Positions 1 through 7,832 of a stretch of 64,000 nt of DNA are shown here, one piece after another; position 1 is the first letter of the stretch, and each line of letters opens with the position of its first letter. The translations under genes and the position numbers were made by a program. Below the pieces are notes generated by a model. The model had not been told where the DNA came from. It searched no databases and worked only from the letters and a program-made list of their open reading frames with translations. Source of the stretch: Niastella sp. (GTDB lineage Bacteria > Bacteroidota > Bacteroidia > Chitinophagales > Chitinophagaceae); assembly GCA_017744515.1 (NCBI GenBank), contig JAGIBF010000001.1, forward strand, positions 1 to 64,000, written 5' to 3'.

Positions 1-363
1 ATCCATGGCTTTTTTCATAGCATGGTCAAAGCCAAAATTGATGATCGTATTAAAAGGGATAATAGCGAGATCCTTGTAGATATTGTAGGCGGGGCGATCG
101 TATATCTGCTCAATAAGACTGCTTACGGTAGCTACTTTCGTAGTATCTCCATTGATCAGACGGGTAGCCAGATAATAAGGATTATTAGTGGCATCCGAGT
201 CGAATGTAATTTGGTTGCTCTGGAGTGCTTCGGTCAGCGAACGGCAATATAGTTCTGCATGTGATGCCGGTTCATTAGTTTTATCATCTTTGAAAGCCTT
301 CATCAGTGGTCCTAAAAAAAGGATGCACCTGTTGGCTTTAATATCCCTCATTAACTGCGTCAT
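1..363 (-). CDS. SIR2-like domain protein, N-terminal part (cut by window edge)
   Basis: The frame is open from the ATG at 363 down to base 1, so only about 121 N-terminal residues are visible. They read like the start of bacterial SIR2-like proteins: a hydrophobic strand ending in a glycine (RCILFLGP, near residue 12), a helical stretch, then IIPFNTIINFGFDHAMKKAM, which sits where SIR2-like proteins carry the T-T-N-Y-D segment. The usual GAGxS glycine loop is replaced by GPLMK, so NAD binding may be altered or lost. The gene starts 13 bp after the stop of the TIR gene on the same strand, which suggests one operon. SIR2-like enzymes are NAD hydrolases in several phage-defence systems; that role is an inference here. 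The C-terminal effector or sensor part lies outside the window. Confidence 0.55.
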   Translation of the reverse strand, partial: MTQLMRDIKANRCILFLGPLMKAFKDDKTNEPASHAELYCRSLTEALQSNQITFDSDATNNPYYLATRLINGDTTKVATVSSLIEQIYDRPAYNIYKDLAIIPFNTIINFGFDHAMKKAMD

Positions 364-376
364 GGCTTAGGATGTT

Positions 377-835
377 TTATTTTGGCAGGATGCTTTTTAT
401 CCCTCTCACCACATCTATCCATCCGTCTTCATGTGTTTCCCACTTAACGATGGGCAGCATATTCTTGGGAAGGCCCTGGAAATCACTGACCTTATATTGC
501 TGGTCGGGTACGATGTGGCTGTCGATGTCGCAGGGGCGCAACATGACCGGAATTAACTTTCTTCCTTGTTTGCGCAGTTCAAAGGCACGTGCAATTTCGA
601 CACTGTTGATGTAAGTGGAGGCTAAAAAAGATGGGCTCAGTAGGAAGAGTATGATGTCTGATCCTTCCAATGCTTTCTTGATGGTTTCGTCCCATGGATC
701 GCCTACTGCAATTGCTTTGTCGTTCCATAATTTGATCCTTTTGGCAAATACCAATGGCTGCAGGAATTCAAAAAGTTCTTCCATCAGGGATTCGTCCTTG
801 TGTGAATACGAGATAAAAATTGATGTTGGGGTCAT
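377..835 (-). CDS. TIR domain protein (TIR_2 type)
   Basis: A 152-residue protein made almost entirely of one TIR domain. The N-terminal strand and box 1 are seen as FISYSHKDE (residues 7-15), and the second strand region as DIILFLLSPSF (60-70). Glu80, in INSVEIARA, sits where the catalytic Glu of TIR NADases lies. There is no signal peptide or membrane segment, so it should be cytosolic. Bacterial TIR proteins either cleave NAD or make cyclic-ADP-ribose signals that switch on a partner effector. The next gene, 13 bp downstream, is SIR2-like, recalling the TIR/SIR2 pairing of Thoeris, but the rest of the operon is not visible and the partner lacks a canonical NAD loop. The family call is firm; the defence role is inferred. 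Confidence 0.85.
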   Translation of the reverse strand: MTPTSIFISYSHKDESLMEELFEFLQPLVFAKRIKLWNDKAIAVGDPWDETIKKALEGSDIILFLLSPSFLASTYINSVEIARAFELRKQGRKLIPVMLRPCDIDSHIVPDQQYKVSDFQGLPKNMLPIVKWETHEDGWIDVVRGIKSILPK

Positions 836-1192
836 AGATCATAGTTTAACAGTATGAGTGAAAGTACTGAGCACGGGAATGGGGCAGGATACCTGTAACT
901 TAAGTATATAAGGCCGGAATGCTTTCAGGGAGAGATTATAATCAATAATATCAAAAAATTGGCATGCAATCAAGTAAAAACAGGCGCACGTATAAAATAC
1001 CGTGTTTATACCGTATAAAAAATGATGGAACTACCGGTATTGCATTTGGGACGCGTCCTGCCCTGCCCTTTTTTGCAAATTGCACCTGTTTTTGGGGTTT
1101 GTGCTTAAAGTATGGACTATCTATGGAGTATCCATGGAGTATGTATGGAGTATCCATGGCCTATCCATTCTGTGTCTTGTACTGTCTTGTAC
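836..1192. other. Intergenic stretch without a gene
   Basis: No convincing reading frame is seen between the TIR gene start and the insertion sequence. The leader of the TIR gene should lie here. The last 80 bases are repetitive and are listed separately. Confidence 0.6.
1111..1192. repeat. Short degenerate tandem repeat beside the IS left end
   Basis: Five imperfect 10-12 bp units of the form TATGGAGTATCC run from 1111 to 1166. They are followed by two exact copies of TGTCTTGTAC (1173-1182 and 1183-1192). The second copy ends exactly where the insertion sequence appears to start. Confidence 0.6.
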
Positions 1193-1266
1193 TGAAAAAA
1201 CCTTACAGTTGGGTATTTTATTACTGATATTACTTTACAGTGTTTCACAATAATACGGATATCGCT

Positions 1267-2172
1267 TTACAGGTTATCGCCAGTTTGTGTCTTTGGCATT
1301 CTTTTCTTCCATCTTTTTTTGAGTCCACCTTCTGTCAGGTGGGCTTTCTCGGGCGTAAGGTTATCGCAGCTCATATGCGGTCTTAACCGGTTGTAAAGGT
1401 CAATAGCTCTATGGGTAGCGGCAACAGCTGCATTGTAGTTTTCGAAGGTTGTATCCAGCCCCAGCTCTGCCTTAAGAATGCCATTCAGCCTTTCTGCAAC
1501 AGCATTATCATAAGGGCTGCCGGATTGGGTCATACTGATACGGATACCATGCGTTTGTAAAATGCTCACATACTGATCGCAACAATACTGGATACCTCTG
1601 TCTGAATGATGGATCAGGCTTTGGCCAGCATTGTCCTTTAAAGAGCTGATCGCCTTATTAAGAGCTATAACACAGCCTCTTGCCTGCAGATGTTGGCTTA
1701 CATGATAACCTACGATCTTATGAGAATAATTATCGGTGACTAAAGACAGATACAGAAAAGCTTTTGTTGTACGCAGGTAAGTAATATCACTCACCCAAAG
1801 CTGCTGTGGCTTTAAAGCCAGGAAGTTCTTTGTCAGATCAGGCCATTTGCGATAAGGATGATCTGACCAGGTTGTTCGTGCATACCTGCTTTTGCGTTTT
1901 TGCAGCATATTATGCGCTCTGAGCAGCTTAAAGAAGCCATCTCTGCCAATATGGATATTGTGCTCCTGTAAAGCAGGACCAAGCATATGCAGCAGTTTAA
2001 GGCCGCCTATCTTCGGTAGAGAGCTGCGTACTTGCTTTGCCAGCTCCAATACGACTGACTCCCGCAGGTGAGCATCTGCATGCTGCCAGCCATGTTCATA
2101 ATAAGCCTGTCTTGTCTTACCAAACAGCCCGCACAGGGTAGCTATACCGGCAGGGGGATAATGTTGCTTCAT
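1267..2172 (-). CDS. IS3-family transposase OrfB (DDE integrase domain)
   Basis: A 301-residue protein with an HTH_21-like N-terminal part followed by an rve-type catalytic core. The DDE triad is visible: Asp129 in WVSDIT, Asp191 in HHSDRG and Glu227 in AVAERL, with exactly 35 residues between the second Asp and the Glu, as is standard for IS3. Its ATG overlaps the orfA stop by 4 bases (ATGA). The frame stays open upstream of this ATG, through the orfA end, as expected for an OrfAB fusion made by -1 frameshifting. It probably acts on its own inverted repeats by copy-out-paste-in transposition. No disabling change is seen. Confidence 0.93.
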   Translation of the reverse strand: MKQHYPPAGIATLCGLFGKTRQAYYEHGWQHADAHLRESVVLELAKQVRSSLPKIGGLKLLHMLGPALQEHNIHIGRDGFFKLLRAHNMLQKRKSRYARTTWSDHPYRKWPDLTKNFLALKPQQLWVSDITYLRTTKAFLYLSLVTDNYSHKIVGYHVSQHLQARGCVIALNKAISSLKDNAGQSLIHHSDRGIQYCCDQYVSILQTHGIRISMTQSGSPYDNAVAERLNGILKAELGLDTTFENYNAAVAATHRAIDLYNRLRPHMSCDNLTPEKAHLTEGGLKKRWKKRMPKTQTGDNL

Positions 2173-2540
2173 TTGCCGGACTGTTTGGTACCATACTTTT
2201 TTACAATGTCTACGCCCAGCTCCTGCCTGGCATTTTCTACCAACATCTCCCAGGCCGCTACCTTCAGATTGGCTTGTTGAAGCTGTCTTCTCAGCTCTTC
2301 CACTTCCCTATCAGGAGAAGGAGCAACTGATTCGTTCACTGATATTGGGGATGATTGCTGATCGGATGAATAATGGGCTTTGTACCATTTTACAAAATAA
2401 CGTACGGTTGTCAGCGACAGGCCATGTTTCTTTGCCAGCTTACCGTACCCAAGCTTACTGGTCAGGTATTCACGGGCCACGGATACTTTAAAGCCGTTAT
2501 CGTAAACAGGTTCACGACCTCCTTTGTTGTCTGAGCTCAT
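2169..2540 (-). CDS. IS3-family OrfA (helix-turn-helix protein)
   Basis: A 123-residue protein with an N-terminal helix-turn-helix (about residues 15-52, including GYGKLAKKHGLSLTTVRYFV) and a leucine-zipper-like helix (about 78-102, EVEELRRQLQQANLKV). This is the usual OrfA plan, in which the HTH binds the terminal repeats and the zipper mediates multimerisation. The 3' end holds the slippery heptamer that would join it to OrfB. Confidence 0.92.
   Translation of the reverse strand: MSSDNKGGREPVYDNGFKVSVAREYLTSKLGYGKLAKKHGLSLTTVRYFVKWYKAHYSSDQQSSPISVNESVAPSPDREVEELRRQLQQANLKVAAWEMLVENARQELGVDIVKKYGTKQSGK
2196..2202 (-). promoter_or_regulatory. Programmed -1 frameshift heptamer A-AAA-AAG
   Basis: On the minus strand orfA reads GTA AAA AAG TAT near its 3' end, giving the classical slippery heptamer A AAA AAG in the right phase. 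Slipping back one base leads into an open frame (VWYQTVRQ) that runs straight into the OrfB ATG. This matches known IS3-family OrfAB production. Frameshifting itself is inferred. Confidence 0.75.
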
Positions 2541-2596
2541 AATGGGTAAATTTAGGTTTCTACATACTTTCTACCCATTACTGTAAGCATATTTCA

Positions 2597-3470
2597 GGAA
2601 CGAGACACCTCATTTTCTCTTCTGACTGCTCTTTCCTTCCCTTTTCGGGAATTTCTCCGATTCCTATTCTATTGCTCGCCTCTAATAGCAAGCGTCGAAT
2701 ATACAATACTGGTAATGCCGATTCCAAATTTTTATTTTTTGATTTCATAGTTTTTCTGATAGTTTCTGATGAAATCAAAATGAATTTATAAGGATTCATC
2801 AGAAACCGTTAGAAATGTCTTTAAATAAATTTGGAAACGGGTATCGCGATGTTGTACGTTTGTTTGGACAGTTAGTCATGACCAACTTCTTCAAAAGGTT
2901 CATTCATGTTGACGTTGCATATCACAAGCTGGTAACTGATCAATACCGGTTGAGGTTCAGCGAAGCTTGATGGACAATGTGTGGTGTTTATCTTCTGTTG
3001 TTACCTCTGGCCACGGCCAACTTAATGTATCGCTACACATAAAAACAAGGTCCGAAAGACCGCAAGTCCGAAGGTCCGGAAGACTAAACCAAGAAGGCGT
3101 CAAACGCCACCTTCTACAGTCTTTCGACTCATTCAGGATGACGCAAGCAGCACCGGCAACGGCAGTACACTGCTACCTCGCCCACACTCCGGCAATCGTT
3201 GTTCAGTAGTTGTTTAAAGTAGCTTCTTATAAGGAGCAAGCTTTTGTCAGCCTTCTGTACAACAGCCAGCCAGGATGCTTCCTGCAATCTTTGGTGGTTT
3301 TGCCGGGGTACTCGTTTCAGCAGGAACTCCGTTGCCGGGTCAAGTCGGGAAGACGGAAAGTCCGTAAGACCGAAAGACAAGCAAGCATAAAATACCGGGA
3401 TACGGGAAGTAAGGAAGGATGAACCTCAGTTTTATTTTTCCTGCTTTCCGGCGTCCTGGTTATGAATATT
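2597..3470. other. Gene-poor 870-bp stretch with short GTCCGAAAGAC-type repeats
   Basis: No convincing gene is seen on either strand. Two clusters of degenerate 8-10 bp units built from GTCCGAAAG and AAGACCG occur at 3047-3086 and 3341-3380, flanking about 250 bp of unassigned sequence. A small frame at 2578-2799 (minus) overlaps the IS end, has poor composition and was not accepted. Confidence 0.5.
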
Positions 3471-4715
3471 TTACTTGTTTGCAGATAGCAGTTTTCGTAT
3501 TTCATTGACCGCATTATCCGAGATCATATTGTTGATTCCCCAATCTGTATCTACATAATTAAAGTATGCGATCACCACTTCGTTTTCAGGGTCTACATAC
3601 AAGGCTTGTCCGCCAAAACCGCCTTTTACCATCATCCCATCAGAAGCAAGGTCCCACTGGTATACCCATTTAAAAGGGGCTATCGGATTTTTTACCGGAG
3701 GTGCATTGAAGATCTCTTTGAGCTGTGCAAAGCTGATAAGCTTTTCTTTATTGACAGTCATTTCTCTTTTTGTAAACAGCATTCCAAAACGTGCCAGGTC
3801 TCTCAATGTTGCCGACAAGCCACCATGCGTCCAGGGCAGTCCTTTATCTGAAAGGCACACGTAAGCATTGGCCGATGCCCCCATAGGCTGCCATATCATT
3901 TCCGACACCAGGTCTGTATACTTTTTGCCGCTGATCTTTTCGGCCAGCCATCCTAACACAAACGTGTTGATGTTGGAATAGGCGGCATCCAACCCCGGAA
4001 GGGTATCTTTTTTCAATCCGGCTATATACTTGTAAACTGATGCCGGTGTATTGGGCGCTTTAGGCAAAATGCCCAGGGCAGATTCCAACTGGTAATTTTT
4101 ATGTTGTGGATTTGTAAAGGGCCCGGTTTCAAAGTCGATGGAGCGAATGTCCATGCCCGAACGCATATGCAGAATATCTTTCACGGTAATTCCCTGCCAG
4201 TCGGAGCCTTTCAATTCCGGGAGGTATTTTTCAATGGGGTGTTGAATATCTATTTTACCCTGGTTGATGAGGCTGGTGATGATGGCAGACGTAATTACTT
4301 TGGTCACAGATTGAAGGGTATGCTGGTCCTGCGGAAGCATGGTGAAATACCGCTCATACACTATCGTTCCTTTGTGCACTACGATAAAGCTGGCAATGTG
4401 TAACTTTTTAAGGTAATCTTCCAAGCTAAGTGACGCAGCACCAGATTTGATCGTCAGGCTTTCCATCTTTTTATTGGGTGTGATCGCAAACAAATAAGGG
4501 TTTGCCGGCTTGTTAATAATTCCAGTTGGAAAGAACTCCGACATATACCTAAAGCTATAATGGGACAATCTTCCGCCGATGTCCCATCTGCTTTGCTGTA
4601 TGCTGTCGTGAATGGCTTCCGATTCTGCAGCGGTATAGTGTAATTGCTGTGCTTTTGCAGGCAAATTCATCCCTGCCATCATCAATAAAAGGAGGTGTTT
4701 TGTAGTAGATCTCAT
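3471..4715 (-). CDS. Serine hydrolase of the class C beta-lactamase family, exported
   Basis: A 414-residue protein with a signal peptide (about residues 1-22, ending AKAQ) and one beta-lactamase/penicillin-binding-like domain. The nucleophile motif S-x-x-K is Ser136-Val-Thr-Lys139 and the Y-x-N motif is Tyr246-Ser-Asn248. The usual HTG third motif is replaced by KGGFGG near the C-terminus, common in esterase-like members. The segment HGGLSATLRDLARFG is typical of the family. These proteins are mostly esterases, D-amino-acid peptidases or amidases rather than antibiotic hydrolases; the substrate cannot be told. It is divergent from the sulfatase with about 94 bp between starts, so the two may share a control region. 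Confidence 0.88.
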   Translation of the reverse strand: MRSTTKHLLLLMMAGMNLPAKAQQLHYTAAESEAIHDSIQQSRWDIGGRLSHYSFRYMSEFFPTGIINKPANPYLFAITPNKKMESLTIKSGAASLSLEDYLKKLHIASFIVVHKGTIVYERYFTMLPQDQHTLQSVTKVITSAIITSLINQGKIDIQHPIEKYLPELKGSDWQGITVKDILHMRSGMDIRSIDFETGPFTNPQHKNYQLESALGILPKAPNTPASVYKYIAGLKKDTLPGLDAAYSNINTFVLGWLAEKISGKKYTDLVSEMIWQPMGASANAYVCLSDKGLPWTHGGLSATLRDLARFGMLFTKREMTVNKEKLISFAQLKEIFNAPPVKNPIAPFKWVYQWDLASDGMMVKGGFGGQALYVDPENEVVIAYFNYVDTDWGINNMISDNAVNEIRKLLSANK

Positions 4716-4809
4716 GCTACTAAAAATAACGGGTTTACTTCATTGTGGAAATAGCGAAAAAGGGTGATATACAAAGCAAGGGCTATATTTATGTAATAAA
4801 ACGAAGTGA

Positions 4810-6201
4810 ATGCCAAGCTTATATAATCCAAATTTTAAAGTATTACCCGCAATTATCGTTCTAATGGTTGCCTGGTGCAACGGATTTCAGCCAGCCTATT
4901 CCGCACCGCCTACCCCACCTGACAACAGGCCCAACATCATTTATATTCTTACGGATGACATGGGCTTTAGTGATATCGGTTGTTTTGGGGGACAATTTCT
5001 GCCTACTCCCAATATAGACCGGCTTGCGAAAAGCGGGCGCAAGTTTACACAGTATTATAGCGCTGCTCCCATCTGTTCTCCATCAAGGGCCGGGTTTCTT
5101 ACCGGCATGTATCCTGGCAGGTGGAACTTTGCGACTTATCTCGATAATAAGAAACATAATAAGGATGCAGAACAGGCGGATTACCTCGATCCCGCTGCTC
5201 CTTCTATCGGCCGCTTCTTTAAGAATGCCGGCTATGCTACCGGGCATTTCGGTAAATGGCATATGGGTGGTGGCAGGGACGTAAAGGATGCACCGGGGTT
5301 TGAACAGTATGGTTTTGATGAGCATGCCAGCACTTATGAAAGCCCCGATCCCGATCCGTTACTTACTGCCACCAACTGGATATGGTCGGATAAGGACAGC
5401 ATTAAAAGGTGGGACCGCACGCGGTATTTTGTAGATAAGACGTTGGATTTCCTGAGCAGGCATAAAGGGCAACCTTGTTTTGTGAACTTATGGCCCGACG
5501 AAGTGCATACACCCTGGGTGCCGCAGGAAAGCAGGACCACGCCTATGAAGCCGGAAGAAGAAGTGGCCTTTAAACTGGTGTTGAAGGAATATGATATCCA
5601 GATGGGCCGGCTTATCGATGGATTAAAAAAGCTGGGGATCGACAAGAATACCATCATTGTTTTTACCAGCGACAATGGCCCTTTGCCCAACTTCAGGGGC
5701 GACAGGGCTGCCGGCCTGCGGGGCACCAAACTGTCTTTATATGAAGGAGGCACACGTATGCCTTTCATCATTAGCTGGCCGGGGCATGTGCCGGCAGGCA
5801 CCGTTGATGAATCATCCGTGCTCAGCGCATTGGATATGCTTCCTTCTTTTGCCAAACTGGGCAAGGTGGCTATTCCCAACAACTACACCGGCGACGGGGT
5901 TGATAAGAGTGCTGTTTTGCTGGGAAAGCCTGCAGCAAGAACACAAGATATCTTTTGGGAATATGGCCGTAATGATATTGCCTACAAATACCCAGGCCCG
6001 AAAAACAAAAGCCCTAATCTTGCTGTGCGTTCCGGGGAATGGAAGTTGTTGATGAATAGTGATGGTTCGGACATTCAGCTTTTCAACATCATACAAGATA
6101 AAGGGGAAACGACCAATGTAGCAGCGCGTGAGCCGGCCATCGCTACCACGCTTAAAGAGAAATTGCTGAAATGGTGGGAGGCGCTGCCCAAATTAAAGTA
6201 G
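4810..6201 (+). CDS. Sulfatase (arylsulfatase A type), exported
   Basis: A 463-residue protein with an N-terminal signal sequence (about 1-31). The sulfatase fold is clear: metal-binding Asp49-Asp50 in ILTDDMG, the formylglycine motif Cys89-Ser-Pro-Ser-Arg93 in ICSPSRAGFLTG, a GHFGKWHMGG segment and FTSDNGP. Cys89 must be oxidised to formylglycine by a maturase encoded elsewhere. It probably removes sulfate esters from host or algal glycans in the periplasm. Length is normal for the family. It stands outside any SusCD operon, so its substrate is unknown. It converges with the GlxA-type regulator, with only 4 bp between the two stops. Confidence 0.92.
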   Translation: MPSLYNPNFKVLPAIIVLMVAWCNGFQPAYSAPPTPPDNRPNIIYILTDDMGFSDIGCFGGQFLPTPNIDRLAKSGRKFTQYYSAAPICSPSRAGFLTGMYPGRWNFATYLDNKKHNKDAEQADYLDPAAPSIGRFFKNAGYATGHFGKWHMGGGRDVKDAPGFEQYGFDEHASTYESPDPDPLLTATNWIWSDKDSIKRWDRTRYFVDKTLDFLSRHKGQPCFVNLWPDEVHTPWVPQESRTTPMKPEEEVAFKLVLKEYDIQMGRLIDGLKKLGIDKNTIIVFTSDNGPLPNFRGDRAAGLRGTKLSLYEGGTRMPFIISWPGHVPAGTVDESSVLSALDMLPSFAKLGKVAIPNNYTGDGVDKSAVLLGKPAARTQDIFWEYGRNDIAYKYPGPKNKSPNLAVRSGEWKLLMNSDGSDIQLFNIIQDKGETTNVAAREPAIATTLKEKLLKWWEALPKLK

Positions 6202-6205
6202 TCCT

Positions 6206-7174
6206 TTAATTCTTTACATACTTCTTCTTGTATTCTATGGGTGTCAAACCTGTAACTTTCTGAAAGAGGGACTTGAAAGCCTTTTTATCTGAATAGTCCA
6301 ATTCGTACATAATTTCATTGATCGTCTTCCTGTCCATTTCGATCTCTTTCTTTGCCACTTCAATTTTCGTACGTTGAATATATTCAGCAATGGTGTTTTT
6401 GGTTGCTTTGGTAAATCTCCGCTCCAGTGTGCGTCTCACCACGGAGAAATCCATTGCCATCTTATCAATATTGATCTTCTCCCGGTAATTTTTTTCAATA
6501 AACCCTTGTACCTTTTCTACCAATTTATCGCCATGTTCTTTTTGTCCTTTGAACATAACGAACTCAGACTGGCTTTCCCGCGCAATATCAAGCAGAAAAT
6601 ATTTAGTGGCAGCAATTACGATCTGCCTGGATGTAAACTTCTCCAATAAGTATAATAGCAGGTTCCAATAAGAAGTGCCTCCTCCGCTGGAGTAAATACC
6701 GTTCTGCTCCGTAATGATCTTGTCGTGCACCAGCTTAATGTCGGGATAATAGACGGATAGCTCATGGGTATAAGCCCAATGTGTAGCGCAATGTTTTCCA
6801 TTCAACAGTCCGGTAGCGGCCACGATGAATGCTCCCACACAGTAGCTTGCTATTTCCGCACCTTTTTTATACTGTTCTGTCAACCAGGGCAGGTAATGCC
6901 TGTTCAACTGAGTGCCTCGCAATACATCACCTATAATAGCAGGCACAATGATCAGATCAAACTGGTCAACTTCTGTAAGTGTTTTATCTACCTCTACCAT
7001 ACAGGAACCTTCATCCAAGCGTATCTGCTTTTTGAATCCCACCAGGTATATTTCAAAAAAATCTTCCCTGGTTTTCTCTTTCAGCAACTGGTTGGCAAAA
7101 GCAAACAGTCGCCTGGTATCGAGGATACTTGCAAGGGCTCCCTGATCCGGTACTATGATCGCAATTGTTTTCAC
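6206..7174 (-). CDS. GlxA-type transcriptional regulator (DJ-1/PfpI domain plus AraC HTH)
   Basis: A 322-residue two-domain protein. Residues about 1-190 form a DJ-1/PfpI-like sensor domain with Cys112 in the nucleophile elbow (SYCVGAF). Residues about 220-318 form an AraC/XylS double HTH (INIDKMAMDFSVVRRTLERR and the GLTPIEYKKKY end signature). The sensor domain in this family is thought to bind a small ligand rather than act as a protease. Its start lies 159 bp from that of the divergent VOC gene, so it is a candidate regulator of that gene. No operator was identified. Confidence 0.88.
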   Translation of the reverse strand: MKTIAIIVPDQGALASILDTRRLFAFANQLLKEKTREDFFEIYLVGFKKQIRLDEGSCMVEVDKTLTEVDQFDLIIVPAIIGDVLRGTQLNRHYLPWLTEQYKKGAEIASYCVGAFIVAATGLLNGKHCATHWAYTHELSVYYPDIKLVHDKIITEQNGIYSSGGGTSYWNLLLYLLEKFTSRQIVIAATKYFLLDIARESQSEFVMFKGQKEHGDKLVEKVQGFIEKNYREKINIDKMAMDFSVVRRTLERRFTKATKNTIAEYIQRTKIEVAKKEIEMDRKTINEIMYELDYSDKKAFKSLFQKVTGLTPIEYKKKYVKN

Positions 7175-7333
7175 GCGACAAATTTAACGTATAGATGATG
7201 TCGCAATCAACACCATAGATTGTCGCTATACCCTACCTGCAGGCTAATTCAAGACACTACTTTTATGGCGTCAATCAGGAAAACTGAAAGACAACTCAGG
7301 CAAAAAACAATTATTATATAATCAATCAACATC

Positions 7334-7750
7334 ATGAAAAAGTTAGATCCTTACTTGAATTTCAATGGTAATACGGAAGATGTGTTCCGCTTTTACAAGT
7401 CTGTTTTCGGGGGAGAGTTTACAGCACTCATTCGCTTTAGCGACATGCCCGGGAGTGATAAAATGCCGGAAGCTGATAAGTCGAAGCTATTTCATGTGAG
7501 TCTGCCTATCGGGGATAATATACTCATGGGGACCGACATCCTTGAATCTGCCAATCAGCAGGTCAATATGGGTGATAATTTTCACCTGAATGTTTCACTG
7601 ACCAGTGAAGCAGAGACGAGGGAAACATTTGATCGTCTTTCAGCCGGAGGTGTAGTCATCATGCCGTTGGCCAAAGAAGACTGGAGTCAACTATTCGGCA
7701 TGTGCAAAGACAAGTTTGGCATGCAATGGATGGTAAGGTATGATATATAG
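7334..7750 (+). CDS. VOC family protein (PhnB-like)
   Basis: A 138-residue single-domain protein. The opening (LDPYLNFNGNTEDVFRFYKSVFGG) and the C-terminal DKFGMQWMV are typical of the PhnB-like branch of the vicinal oxygen chelate superfamily. Members include bleomycin-resistance and glyoxalase relatives, but PhnB-like proteins mostly have no known reaction. It is cytosolic, divergent from the GlxA-type regulator, and followed by a strong hairpin terminator. Specific function unknown. Confidence 0.85.
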   Translation: MKKLDPYLNFNGNTEDVFRFYKSVFGGEFTALIRFSDMPGSDKMPEADKSKLFHVSLPIGDNILMGTDILESANQQVNMGDNFHLNVSLTSEAETRETFDRLSAGGVVIMPLAKEDWSQLFGMCKDKFGMQWMVRYDI

Positions 7751-7781
7751 CCATGAATTACCGAAGGAGATAACAGTAAAA

Positions 7782-7807
7782 AGCCCCCTCAATTCTTTGA
7801 GGGGGCT
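7782..7807. terminator. Bidirectional hairpin terminator
   Basis: A perfect 11-bp stem (AGCCCCCTCAA paired with TTGAGGGGGCT) with a 4-base loop, preceded by AAAA and followed by a short T-rich run. It lies between two convergent genes, the VOC gene and the PKD lipoprotein, and can serve both. Confidence 0.85.
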
Positions 7808-7832
7808 CTTATCTTCGATATGCTTGCGTATG

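Larger units (their letters stand above)
1193..2596 (-). mobile_element. IS3-family insertion sequence (IS150-like)
   Basis: A roughly 1.4-kb element with overlapping orfA and orfB on the minus strand. The ends were set from imperfect inverted repeats: the left end reads TGAAAAAACCTTACAGT and the right end, reverse-complemented, reads TGAAATATGCTTACAGT, both then reaching a GGGTA. The 5'-TG terminal bases fit IS3-family ends. No 3-4 bp target duplication is visible at these boundaries, so the exact limits are uncertain, or the flanks have changed since insertion. Both reading frames look intact. Confidence 0.75.

Noticed and set aside
2578..2799. 73-residue minus-strand frame at the IS right end
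   Set aside because: It begins in unassigned DNA and ends inside the IS terminal repeat; no similarity seen and codon use is poor.
3471..4715. Antibiotic-resistance beta-lactamase
   Set aside because: The class C-like fold is present, but HTG is replaced by a GGFGG segment and the sequence fits the broad esterase/peptidase branch; resistance cannot be claimed.
5334..5882. 182-residue minus-strand frame opposite the sulfatase
   Set aside because: The plus-strand sulfatase motifs are unambiguous; the antisense frame has no domain.
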